Shown here one piece after another: positions 6,954 through 13,698 of a stretch of DNA of 21,980 bases (positions are counted from its first letter, which is position 1; every line of letters starts with the position of its first letter). Made by a program: the position numbers and the translations under genes. The notes beneath the pieces were generated by a model. The model was not told where the DNA came from. It saw only the letters and a list, made by a program, of their open reading frames with translations, and searched no databases. The DNA comes from SYFY01 sp031385325 (GTDB lineage Bacteria; Pseudomonadota; Gammaproteobacteria; Pseudomonadales; Azotimanducaceae), in the NCBI GenBank assembly GCA_031385325.1, contig JANNBJ010000030.1, positions 1-21,980 on the forward strand. Reading direction: 5' to 3'.

Positions 6954-7997
6954 GTGGCTTCGGTAACTCTCGATGCCGTGACGTTTCGTTATCCAGGATC
7001 ACGCGGGGAAACCCTCGAAGCGTTGTCCCTGGTCGTCCCCGACCGGTCGACACACGCCTTGCTGGGCGCGTCGGGTGCAGGCAAGACCACGGTGCTGAAT
7101 CTGCTGTCGGGGTCTTTGCAGCCTACGTCAGGCCGAATTCTGCTGGACGGGGTGGATGTATCGAGACTGCCATCTGCACAGCGCAATGTGACCCAGGTGT
7201 TCCAGTTCCCGGTGCTGTATCCGGCAATGACGGTGGCGCAGAACCTGCAATTTCCGCTGCGTAATCGCGGCTGGAAGCGAAGTGATGCACTGGCGCGAGC
7301 AACCGAAATTGCGCGCGAGCTTGATATCGAACCGTTGCTCGGCGCAGGCCTCAAGGCGTTGACACTCTTCGAGCGACAATTGGTCGCCATTGGTCGTGCG
7401 TTGGTGCGGCCGGATGTCGGTTTGGTCCTGCTGGATGAGCCGCTCACTGCCGTTCAACCGGAACTCAAGTGGCAACTGCGCAAAGCGCTGCGCAAGGTGC
7501 AGACCGATCTCGGGGTCACCATGATCTATGTCACCCATGACCAGACGGAAGCACTGACGTTTGCGGTGCAGGTCAGCGTCATGCAAGGCGGCCGAATTCT
7601 GCAGACCGGATCACCCCATGAGATTCATGACAAACCAGCTCACGACTATGTCGGTTATTTCATTGGCAGTCCGGGCATGAACTTTCTCGACATCGAGGTT
7701 CGAAAGGGTCGCGCTGTCCTGGGTGAACGGCAGCTGATGGCGAGTTCAGCCGCGGATGGCCACTACCGCATCGGTTTTCGCGCCGAGTGGGCAAGGTTGG
7801 GAGCCACAGGCGTACCGATCAGGATCACCGGGTTTCGGGCGGATGGTCTCGTCGATGATGTACCGGTGGGTATCGTGACAGCCGAATTTGGAACGACGCG
7901 TCTGCATGTTCGGCATCGTGGTGATCTACCGGACACCGATGTGTGTCTGCACGTGCAACAGTACTTGTTGTTCAAGGAGGGACGTCGAGTTGATTAA
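6954..7997 (+). CDS. glpT: ABC importer ATP-binding protein, second of pair (GlpT-like, signature motif lost)
   Basis: Second cytosolic ATPase, 347 residues, expected to form a heterodimer with the preceding subunit. Walker A G38-ASGAGK-T45, Q-loop VFQFPVLYPAMTV, Walker B D161-E162 and the H-loop histidine H195 (YVTHDQTEALTF) are all present. The ABC signature is replaced by L136-TLFERQ, and the D-loop reads TAVQPE and not SNLD. The start is GTG 6954: AGGAG at 6941-6945 lies 8 bases upstream, and the frame gives MASVTLDAVTFRYPG. An ORF beginning further upstream would overlap the preceding gene for no reason. The symbol follows the rhizobial glycerol operon and must not be confused with the E. 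coli glycerol-3-phosphate antiporter of the same name. Confidence 0.88.
   Translation: MASVTLDAVTFRYPGSRGETLEALSLVVPDRSTHALLGASGAGKTTVLNLLSGSLQPTSGRILLDGVDVSRLPSAQRNVTQVFQFPVLYPAMTVAQNLQFPLRNRGWKRSDALARATEIARELDIEPLLGAGLKALTLFERQLVAIGRALVRPDVGLVLLDEPLTAVQPELKWQLRKALRKVQTDLGVTMIYVTHDQTEALTFAVQVSVMQGGRILQTGSPHEIHDKPAHDYVGYFIGSPGMNFLDIEVRKGRAVLGERQLMASSAADGHYRIGFRAEWARLGATGVPIRITGFRADGLVDDVPVGIVTAEFGTTRLHVRHRGDLPDTDVCLHVQQYLLFKEGRRVD
7974..7980 (+). promoter_or_regulatory. Strong ribosome binding site that fixes the TTG start of the first permease
   Basis: AAGGAGG at 7974-7980 stands 9 bases before TTG 7990. It lies inside the end of the second ATPase gene and explains why translation starts at this uncommon codon and not at an upstream in-frame candidate. 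Confidence 0.6.
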
Positions 7998-8862
7998 GCC
8001 CGTCAATCAACGCGCCTGGTTTGCTGTACTGCCCGTAGTGCTGGTCGTGGCCGGTAGTGGCGTCATTCCGTTGATGACCGTCGTGAACTACTCGGTGCAG
8101 GACATTCTTGATGTGCAGACGCGCTTCTTCGTGGGCTTCGACTGGTATCGCGATGCACTGCGTGATGAACGCCTGCATGCGGCGTTCGGTCGGCAGCTGC
8201 TGTTTTCGTTGTCGGTGCTGCTGATCGAAATTCCTCTGGGCATCATGTTGGCGCGGGCTGTACCGAGAGACAGTCGCTGGTCCTCCGTGCTGCTGGTGCT
8301 GCTCGCCATTCCGCTGCTGGTGCCGCTGAATGTGGTGGGCACCATCTGGCAGATCTTTGCCCGAGGTGATATCGGCCCGCTTGGGGCTGCGTTGACTGCG
8401 CTTGGCATCGAGTTCAACTATACGCAGGTGCCGTTGCACGCGTGGCTGACGCTGCTTGCCATGGACGTCTGGCACTGGACCTCGCTGGTCATCCTGCTGG
8501 CGTTTGCAGGCTTGTCATCCATACCACCGGCGTACTACCAGGCAGCGGCGCTGGACGGCGCGAGTCGCTGGCAGGTGTTCCGTCATGTGGAACTGCCTCA
8601 CTTGCGATCGGTACTGATGATTGCGGTGCTGCTGCGTCTGATGGACAGCCTGATGATCTACACCGAACCGCTGGTGCTCACCGGTGGTGGGCCAGGCAAT
8701 ACCACCACCTTCCTCTCGCAGTATCTGGCAACGATTGCGGTAGGGCAGTTTGATCTCGGTCCGGCAGCGGCATTTTCGATTCTGTATTTCCTGCTGATTC
8801 TGCTGCTGTGCTGGTTGTTTCATACCGCCGTGACTGTCGGTAACGGCGGTGATCAATCATGA
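7990..8862 (+). CDS. glpP: ABC importer permease, first (GlpP-like)
   Basis: Inner-membrane permease subunit of the MalF/UgpA type, 290 residues with about six hydrophobic segments, for example RAWFAVLPVVLVVAGSGVI near the N-terminus and ILYFLLILLLCWLF near the C-terminus. The EAA loop that docks on an ATPase is A185-ALDG190-ASRWQVFRHVELP, with the conserved glycine. TTG at 7990 is the start, supported by AAGGAGG at 7974-7980; it overlaps the end of the ATPase gene (TAA 7995-7997). The final four bases ATGA (8859-8862) overlap the start of the second permease, which indicates coupled translation. Confidence 0.9.
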   Translation: MIKPVNQRAWFAVLPVVLVVAGSGVIPLMTVVNYSVQDILDVQTRFFVGFDWYRDALRDERLHAAFGRQLLFSLSVLLIEIPLGIMLARAVPRDSRWSSVLLVLLAIPLLVPLNVVGTIWQIFARGDIGPLGAALTALGIEFNYTQVPLHAWLTLLAMDVWHWTSLVILLAFAGLSSIPPAYYQAAALDGASRWQVFRHVELPHLRSVLMIAVLLRLMDSLMIYTEPLVLTGGGPGNTTTFLSQYLATIAVGQFDLGPAAAFSILYFLLILLLCWLFHTAVTVGNGGDQS

Positions 8863-9668
8863 ACAGGACGAGTGTGTTCGCCCGCCTTATGCTGACGACG
8901 TATTGTCTCTATCTGATTTTGCCGCTGTACTGGCTGCTCACCATGGCGTTCAAGACGAATCGGGACATCGTTGCGAAACTTGCGTGGGTGCCCGATTCAC
9001 CGACCCTTGCAAACTTCGCCGAGATCTTCAGCAATCCCGTCTGGCTCGATGGATTCACCAATTCACTCAGCTATGTAGCACTCAACACGTTGTTGTCGAT
9101 CACCGTGGCCTTGCCTGCCGCTTACGCATTTTCCCGCTATCGATTTCTGGGCGACAAACACCTGTTCTTCTGGCTGCTGACCAATCGCATGTCGCCACCT
9201 GCCGTATTCCTGCTGCCGTTTTTCCAGCTCTATTCAGCGCTTGGACTCTTCGACACACCGCTGGCGGTAGCGCTTGCCCACTGCCTGTTTACGGTTCCGC
9301 TGGCGGTGTGGATTCTCGAAGGCTTCATGTCGAGCATTCCGCGGGATATTGATGACATGGCGAAAGTAGATGGTCATTCCACGCCATCGTTTTTCTTCCG
9401 CATCTTCCTGCCAGCATTGCGTGGTGGCATCGGCGTCACGGTCTTCTTCTGTTTCATGTTCAGCTGGGTTGAGCTGTTGCTGGCACGCACACTCACTGGC
9501 AGTGAGACCAAACCCATTGTGGTGGTGATGACAAGAACCGTCAGTGCATCGGGTCTCGACTGGGGTGTGCTGGCAGCGGCGGGCATCATGACCGTGCTGC
9601 CGGGGCTGGTCGTAGTCTGGTTCATTCGTAAACATCTTGCGCGCGGCTTCGCGCTGGGTCGGGTGTGA
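8859..9668 (+). CDS. glpQ: ABC importer permease, second (GlpQ-like)
   Basis: Inner-membrane permease of the MalG/UgpE type, 269 residues. The opening LMLTTYCLYLILPLYWLLTMAFKTNRDI is the classical first helix and the following KTN motif. The EAA loop is M167-AKVDG172-HSTPSFFFRIFLP, with the conserved G and the following LP. Its ATG overlaps the stop of the first permease (ATGA). Its TGA at 9666-9668 is followed after one base by ATG 9670 of the DUF2160 gene. The symbol is from the rhizobial glycerol operon and is unrelated to glycerophosphodiesterase GlpQ. Confidence 0.9.
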   Translation: MNRTSVFARLMLTTYCLYLILPLYWLLTMAFKTNRDIVAKLAWVPDSPTLANFAEIFSNPVWLDGFTNSLSYVALNTLLSITVALPAAYAFSRYRFLGDKHLFFWLLTNRMSPPAVFLLPFFQLYSALGLFDTPLAVALAHCLFTVPLAVWILEGFMSSIPRDIDDMAKVDGHSTPSFFFRIFLPALRGGIGVTVFFCFMFSWVELLLARTLTGSETKPIVVVMTRTVSASGLDWGVLAAAGIMTVLPGLVVVWFIRKHLARGFALGRV

Positions 9669-9669
9669 C

Positions 9670-9942
9670 ATGACGTGGATGGCGTGGACTTTGCCAACTA
9701 CGCTTTTTTTCATCGGTATCGGCACCATGCTCCTGGTGATGAGCGTGCTTGAAGTCAGACGCCCGACGATTGCACGAATCGGCTGGCTGGGCTTTGCCAC
9801 AACCCGAGGTGATCGCCTCTTCATTAGTCTGCTCGCAGTTGCGTTCGTTCATGTGGCGTGGCTTGCACTGAGCGATCTGCCACTATGGATCGCGAGCGGG
9901 CTTGCGCTCATCGTTGCCGCAGGCATCATGCGAAGCGGTTAG
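9670..9942 (+). CDS. glpU: DUF2160 small membrane protein of the glycerol importer operon (GlpU-like)
   Basis: A 90-residue protein with three hydrophobic segments: about residues 8-27 (LPTTLFFIGIGTMLLVMSVL), then LFISLLAVAFVHVAWLAL and LWIASGLALIVAAGIM. The MTWMAWTLPTTLFF opening and the ATTRGDRLFISLL motif match DUF2160. This family sits between the permease and the binding protein genes of GlpSTPQUV-type operons, which is exactly its place here. Its biochemical role is unknown; an accessory or stabilising membrane subunit is the obvious guess. ATG 9670 is chosen over an in-frame ATG at 9637 because 9637 would lie within the permease gene and spoil the typical N-terminus. Confidence 0.85.
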   Translation: MTWMAWTLPTTLFFIGIGTMLLVMSVLEVRRPTIARIGWLGFATTRGDRLFISLLAVAFVHVAWLALSDLPLWIASGLALIVAAGIMRSG

Positions 9943-9986
9943 CCTGTTATCGGCAAGCCAAACTGGGACGTCAACGGGAGAGAGTG

Positions 9987-11780
9987 GTGCGAATCAATCT
10001 GAGCAGATCACTGGGCGTCATGGCGCGAACCGGCGTGGTGATTTCGCTATTGACCGCGTGCGGTGGGAATAGCGGCGATGAAGAACAGGGTGCCGGTGCG
10101 GCAACACCAGCGGTCGATGGCGCGACGCTTGCCACCAACGCCGCACGCTGGGTGGATAGCGAGCTCAAACCATCGACGTTGTCTCGGGACGAACAGCTTG
10201 CTGAGCTTGCCTGGTTCGCCAAGGCAGCCGAACCCTTCCGTGGCATGACGATTAACGTGGTGTCGGAAACGCTCACCACGCACGAATATGAAAGTACCAC
10301 TCTGGCCAAGGCGTTTTATGAGATCACCGGCATTCAGGTCAACCATGATCTGATCCAGGAAGGTGATGTCATCGAAAAACTGCAGACGCAGATGCAGTCT
10401 GGCGAAAACGTGTACGACGCGTACGTGAACGACTCTGATCTGATCGGTACCCACGCACGGTATGGTTACGTCGTGCCGTTGTCCGATTTCATGAGCGGGG
10501 AAGGCGCCGATGTCACTTCGCCCACCCTCGATGTGGATGACTTCATCGGCAAGAGTTTCACCACCGGTCCCGATGGCAAGCTGTATCAGCTGCCCGACCA
10601 GCAGTTCGCCAATCTGTACTGGTTTCGCCACGACTGGTTCTCTCGCGACGATCTGAAGCAACAATTCCGCGAGCGGTATGGTTATGAGCTGGGTGTACCG
10701 GTGAACTGGTCCGCCTACGAAGACATCGCTGAGTTTTTCAGTGTGTACGTGAAAGAGATTGATGGCGTCCGCGTGTATGGACACATGGACTACGGCAAGA
10801 AGGATCCTTCCCTGGGTTGGCGTTTCACCGATGCCTGGTTATCGATGGCGGGAGCGGGCGATGTCGGCATTCCCAACGGCCTGCCCGTGGATGAGTGGGG
10901 TATCCGGGTAGAAAACTGTCGGCCCGTGGGCTCGTCTGTTACGCGCGGTGGTGATACCAATGGACCAGCTGCGGTGTACTCGCTCAATAAATACATCGAG
11001 TGGTTAAAGGCCTTCGCTCCACCGGACGCTGCCGGCATGACGTTTTCGGAGGCGGGTCCGGTGCCTGCTCAGGGACATATTGCGCAGCAGATTTTCTGGT
11101 ACACCACCTTTACCGCCGACATGATCGAACCGGGGATACCGGTCGTGAATGAAGACGGTACACCCAAGTGGCGCATGGCACCTTCTCCCCACGGACCATA
11201 TTGGCAGGAAGGCATGAAACTCGGTTATCAGGACACTGGCTCGTGGACGCTGCTCAAGAGCACTCCGCTTGATCGTCGCAAGGCCGCCTGGCTCTACGCC
11301 CAGTTTGTGGTGTCGAAGTCGGTGTCGCTGCGCAAGACGCTGGTTGGTCTGACACCGATTCGCGATTCCGATCTTCGCTCGCAGGCGATGACTGACATCG
11401 CGCCGAAACTGGGAGGCCTGGTCGAGTTCTATCGCAGTCCCGCGCGAACCGCGTGGACACCCACCGGAACCAACGTGCCGGACTACCCAAAACTTGCACA
11501 GTTGTGGTGGGCAAACATCGCCAATGCCGTGAGTGGTGAACAAACGTCGCAACAGGCGATGGATGCGCTTGCGTCACAGCAGGATGAAATTCTGGCACGG
11601 CTCGAGAAACACGGCGTGCAGGGCGAATGTGGGCCGAAGCTCAATGAAGAGAAAGAAGCACAGTACTGGCTCGATCAGCCTGGTGCACCGCAACCCAAAC
11701 TGGCCAATGAAAAGCCGAAGGGTGAAACGGTGGTGTATGAAGACCTGATCCAGGCGTGGAAAGACGGGCGAGCGAAGTAA
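9987..11780 (+). CDS. glpV: Large lipoprotein substrate-binding protein of the glycerol-type ABC importer (GlpV-like)
   Basis: Extracytoplasmic solute-binding protein, 597 residues, large for the class but normal for GlpV. A signal sequence ends in the lipobox L-L-T-A-C25, so it is anchored to the membrane by lipid, unlike the soluble periplasmic rhizobial relatives. Remembered family landmarks are present: FRGMTINVVSETLTTHEYES, DAYVNDSDLIGTH, KLYQLPDQQFANLYWFRHDW, GVPVNWSAYEDIAEFF, DYGKKDPSLGWR, GLPVDEWGIRV and TGTNVPDYPKLAQLWW. These nearly invariant blocks make the glycerol-family call firm. GTG 9987 is preferred, with GGGAG at 9976-9980 six bases upstream; GTG 9984 and ATG 10020 are alternatives. 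It lies 44 bp after the DUF2160 gene and 19 bp before the kinase gene. Confidence 0.9.
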   Translation: MRINLSRSLGVMARTGVVISLLTACGGNSGDEEQGAGAATPAVDGATLATNAARWVDSELKPSTLSRDEQLAELAWFAKAAEPFRGMTINVVSETLTTHEYESTTLAKAFYEITGIQVNHDLIQEGDVIEKLQTQMQSGENVYDAYVNDSDLIGTHARYGYVVPLSDFMSGEGADVTSPTLDVDDFIGKSFTTGPDGKLYQLPDQQFANLYWFRHDWFSRDDLKQQFRERYGYELGVPVNWSAYEDIAEFFSVYVKEIDGVRVYGHMDYGKKDPSLGWRFTDAWLSMAGAGDVGIPNGLPVDEWGIRVENCRPVGSSVTRGGDTNGPAAVYSLNKYIEWLKAFAPPDAAGMTFSEAGPVPAQGHIAQQIFWYTTFTADMIEPGIPVVNEDGTPKWRMAPSPHGPYWQEGMKLGYQDTGSWTLLKSTPLDRRKAAWLYAQFVVSKSVSLRKTLVGLTPIRDSDLRSQAMTDIAPKLGGLVEFYRSPARTAWTPTGTNVPDYPKLAQLWWANIANAVSGEQTSQQAMDALASQQDEILARLEKHGVQGECGPKLNEEKEAQYWLDQPGAPQPKLANEKPKGETVVYEDLIQAWKDGRAK

Positions 11781-11799
11781 TCATCGGACGCAGGCCATC

Positions 11800-12579
11800 G
11801 TGAGAACCGTTCGCGCCACCCGCTATGTGACACCACTGCGTGAAGGTGGCTCGCTGCCCGCAGTGGTTGAGGCGGACGATGATGGGCTTTACGTGCTCAA
11901 GTTTCGTGGTGCAGGGCAAGGACCAGGCGCGTTGGTGGCGGAGCTTGTTGCGGGCGAAGTTGCGCGAGCAATGGGTCTGCCGGTGCCGGAGATCGTCTTC
12001 GTTGAACTCGATCCGGTGCTGGGCCGCTCCGAGCCAGACTTCGAGATTCAGAACCTCGTGAAGAACAGCGGCGGCCTGAACATCGCGCTGGATTTTTTGC
12101 CTGGTGCGCTGGTGTTCGACGCGGCGCAGGCGCTCGAAGTGCCTGCGGAGCTCGCGTCACGCATCGTCTGGCTCGATGCGTTCGTAGCCAATGTTGATCG
12201 AACCGCCCGCAACACCAACATGATGGTCTGGCACCGTCAGCTGTACCTCATCGATCATGGGGCGGCGTTTTACTTCCAGCACAACTGGGCCACGTATCAG
12301 GACAATGCGGAAAGTCCGTTCCGGATGATCAAGGACCACGTCCTGCTGCAGGCGGCCAGTGACCTGGAAGACGCCGACACCCACGCACACGGTGTCTTGT
12401 CAGCCGACGTGATGCGCGGCATCACCGATGCGATCCCGGACGATTGGCTGGGCACTCAAGGGCAGAGCGAGTCGCCGCAGGCGTGCCGCGCGGCGCATCT
12501 GCGCTTCATGGAAAGACGGTTGGCAGCATCAGGTATTTTTGTAGCGGAGGCGCATCGTGCCCGACACGCACACGTATGA
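11800..12579 (+). CDS. HipA-like kinase family protein
   Basis: A compact 259-residue protein with HipA-type kinase motifs, shorter than E. coli HipA (about 440). The putative ATP-anchoring lysine is K34 (LYVLKFRG), the catalytic loop is ANV-D133-RTAR-N138-TN140, and the metal-binding aspartate is D152 in LIDHG (the DFG counterpart). It has no visible N-terminal HipA subdomain and no HipB antitoxin in the neighbourhood. GTG 11800 is used; only a weak AGG precedes it. The gene follows the ABC binding protein by 19 bp and overlaps the DUF3037 gene by 23 bp, so it probably shares that operon. Substrate and role are unknown. It may phosphorylate a protein or small molecule; toxin function is not shown. 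Confidence 0.8.
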   Translation: MRTVRATRYVTPLREGGSLPAVVEADDDGLYVLKFRGAGQGPGALVAELVAGEVARAMGLPVPEIVFVELDPVLGRSEPDFEIQNLVKNSGGLNIALDFLPGALVFDAAQALEVPAELASRIVWLDAFVANVDRTARNTNMMVWHRQLYLIDHGAAFYFQHNWATYQDNAESPFRMIKDHVLLQAASDLEDADTHAHGVLSADVMRGITDAIPDDWLGTQGQSESPQACRAAHLRFMERRLAASGIFVAEAHRARHAHV

Positions 12580-12961
12580 CTATGCCGTAGTCCGGGTGGT
12601 ACCGGATGTGCAGCGTGGCGAGTTCATCAACTGTGGTGTCATCGTGTTCTGCCGGACGAAGAAGTATCTGGCAGCCGAAGTTGTGTTCGATGAAGCTCGG
12701 CTGCTGGCGATTGCGCCTGAGATCGACATGCTCGATGCGCGCCGGCATCTCGAGGTCATTCCGCGTCTCTGCGCAGGTGATTCAACGGCGGGACCCATCG
12801 CCGGACTGTCGCAATCAGAGCGATTCAACTGGTTGATTGCACCACGCAGCGCAATGATCCAGATGTCTTCCGTACACTCGGGAATTGCTGACGACCCGAC
12901 TCAGGTGCTCAAGAAACTCATGTCCAGCATGGTGGTGCGGTCAGGCAAAGGTAGCAGATAG
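12557..12961 (+). CDS. DUF3037 family protein paired with the HipA-like kinase
   Basis: A 134-residue soluble protein. The N-terminal block YDYAVVRVVPDVQRGEFINCGVIVF followed by RTKKYLAAEVVFDE is characteristic of DUF3037, as is the L-S-x-S-E-R-F-N-W-L-I-A-P-R stretch near the middle. The start GTG 12557 has GGAGG at 12546-12550, six bases upstream, and overlaps the kinase gene end. I recall DUF3037 genes next to HipA-like kinase genes in many bacteria, so the two probably act together. A partner or regulator of the kinase is an inference, and no biochemical role is known to me. A 26-bp gap separates its stop from that of the next, convergent gene. Confidence 0.82.
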   Translation: MPDTHTYDYAVVRVVPDVQRGEFINCGVIVFCRTKKYLAAEVVFDEARLLAIAPEIDMLDARRHLEVIPRLCAGDSTAGPIAGLSQSERFNWLIAPRSAMIQMSSVHSGIADDPTQVLKKLMSSMVVRSGKGSR

Positions 12962-12987
12962 GCACGCGCCGGTCGTCTTCTGGCCAA

Positions 12988-13620
12988 TTACGAAGTTTTT
13001 TCGGCTTTGTCGTCCACCGACTCACTCGGGGCAGATTCACCCTTTGCCGGCTCAGCCTTTACCGGTTCGCCTTTTACCGGCTCAGCCTTCCCCGTCGCAC
13101 GTTCGAATACGCGCTTGTAGACGCGTTTTTTGTCTTTCTTCGGTTTCACGACCACCGTCACCAGCATGCGGCCATCGGACCGGATATCGTAAGTCTTCGA
13201 TACCTTGCGTTCGGTGGTCTTGTAATTCTGGACCAGCGACTTGTTCGACCAGTTGGAGGTGCGGCCGCGAAACTCGCCGCGTATGAATTCCTCTTCGCCG
13301 ACCTGTTGATAAGTGGCGATCATTCGACCGCCCGTCTCCTGCAGGATCATCTCCAGACAGGACAGCACATCCGGATCGCGTGGCGAACCGATACTGGTTC
13401 GCTGCGCCGGTTCATTGCGTGGCAGCGGTATACCCATGACAGACACCGATACCTGGCCACCACCAAGGCCGTCGAGCAGACTGCCCTTGTCGAAATCCGG
13501 GGCGATTTCTTCGGTCAGTTCATGGTTGATGATCCAGGTGCCGGTGATCGCGGACTCTCGAGCGCCTGCCAAAGCAAGGCTCGTGAAGAGCAGGGTAAAA
13601 ATTAGCAGTAACGTTCGCAT
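12988..13620 (-). CDS. Secreted protein of unknown function with Lys/Pro/Glu-rich tail
   Basis: About 210 residues after choosing ATG 13620, whose product opens MRTLLLIFTLLFTSLALAGA, a clear signal peptide with a cleavage site near ALA-G. I do not recognise the family. The mature part starts SAITGTWIINHELTEEIAPDF, a lipocalin- or SCP-like opening of the GTWxxN type, and has a middle region with SVSVMGIPLPRNEPAQ and a run of basic residues (VVVKPKKDKKRVYKRVFER). The C-terminal tail carries imperfect five-residue repeats of the type K(A/G)EPV, encoded by 15-bp repeats at 13041-13085. No Shine-Dalgarno is visible. It is 78 bp downstream of the esterase-lactamase gene and may belong to the same transcript. 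Confidence 0.65.
   Translation of the reverse strand: MRTLLLIFTLLFTSLALAGARESAITGTWIINHELTEEIAPDFDKGSLLDGLGGGQVSVSVMGIPLPRNEPAQRTSIGSPRDPDVLSCLEMILQETGGRMIATYQQVGEEEFIRGEFRGRTSNWSNKSLVQNYKTTERKVSKTYDIRSDGRMLVTVVVKPKKDKKRVYKRVFERATGKAEPVKGEPVKAEPAKGESAPSESVDDKAEKTS
13041..13085 (-). repeat. Three tandem imperfect 15-bp repeats in the secreted protein gene
   Basis: Three 15-base units lie at 13041-13055, 13056-13070 and 13071-13085 and differ at a few bases, with a partial fourth unit after them. They encode five-residue K-(A/G)-E-P-(V/A) units in the tail of the secreted protein. Such in-frame repeats could vary in copy number between strains. Confidence 0.8.
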
Positions 13621-13698
13621 CAGTGGAATGTGCGCATTCGTGCCTGAATCAAGTCTGAATCCATGTGAGTGATTGAAGTGATGCATGAGATTCTCGGC

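Noticed and set aside
9858..9986. Upstream extension of the binding protein frame
   Set aside because: The extension would run back into the DUF2160 gene and lacks a signal sequence; GTG 9987 with GGGAG gives a proper lipoprotein signal.
10047..10784. A 245-residue minus-strand ORF opposite the binding protein
   Set aside because: It is antisense to the highly conserved GlpV-like gene; its Val/Ile-rich, His-containing product is a mirror of that coding sequence.
11800..12961. HipAB toxin-antitoxin locus
   Set aside because: There is no helix-turn-helix HipB-like partner; the second gene is DUF3037 and the kinase lacks the N-terminal subdomain of HipA, so a classical toxin-antitoxin label is not justified.
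12962..12987. Terminator between DUF3037 and the secreted protein gene
   Set aside because: The 26-bp gap shows no inverted repeat with a T-run; the T-rich bases just after it belong to the coding sequence of the minus-strand gene.
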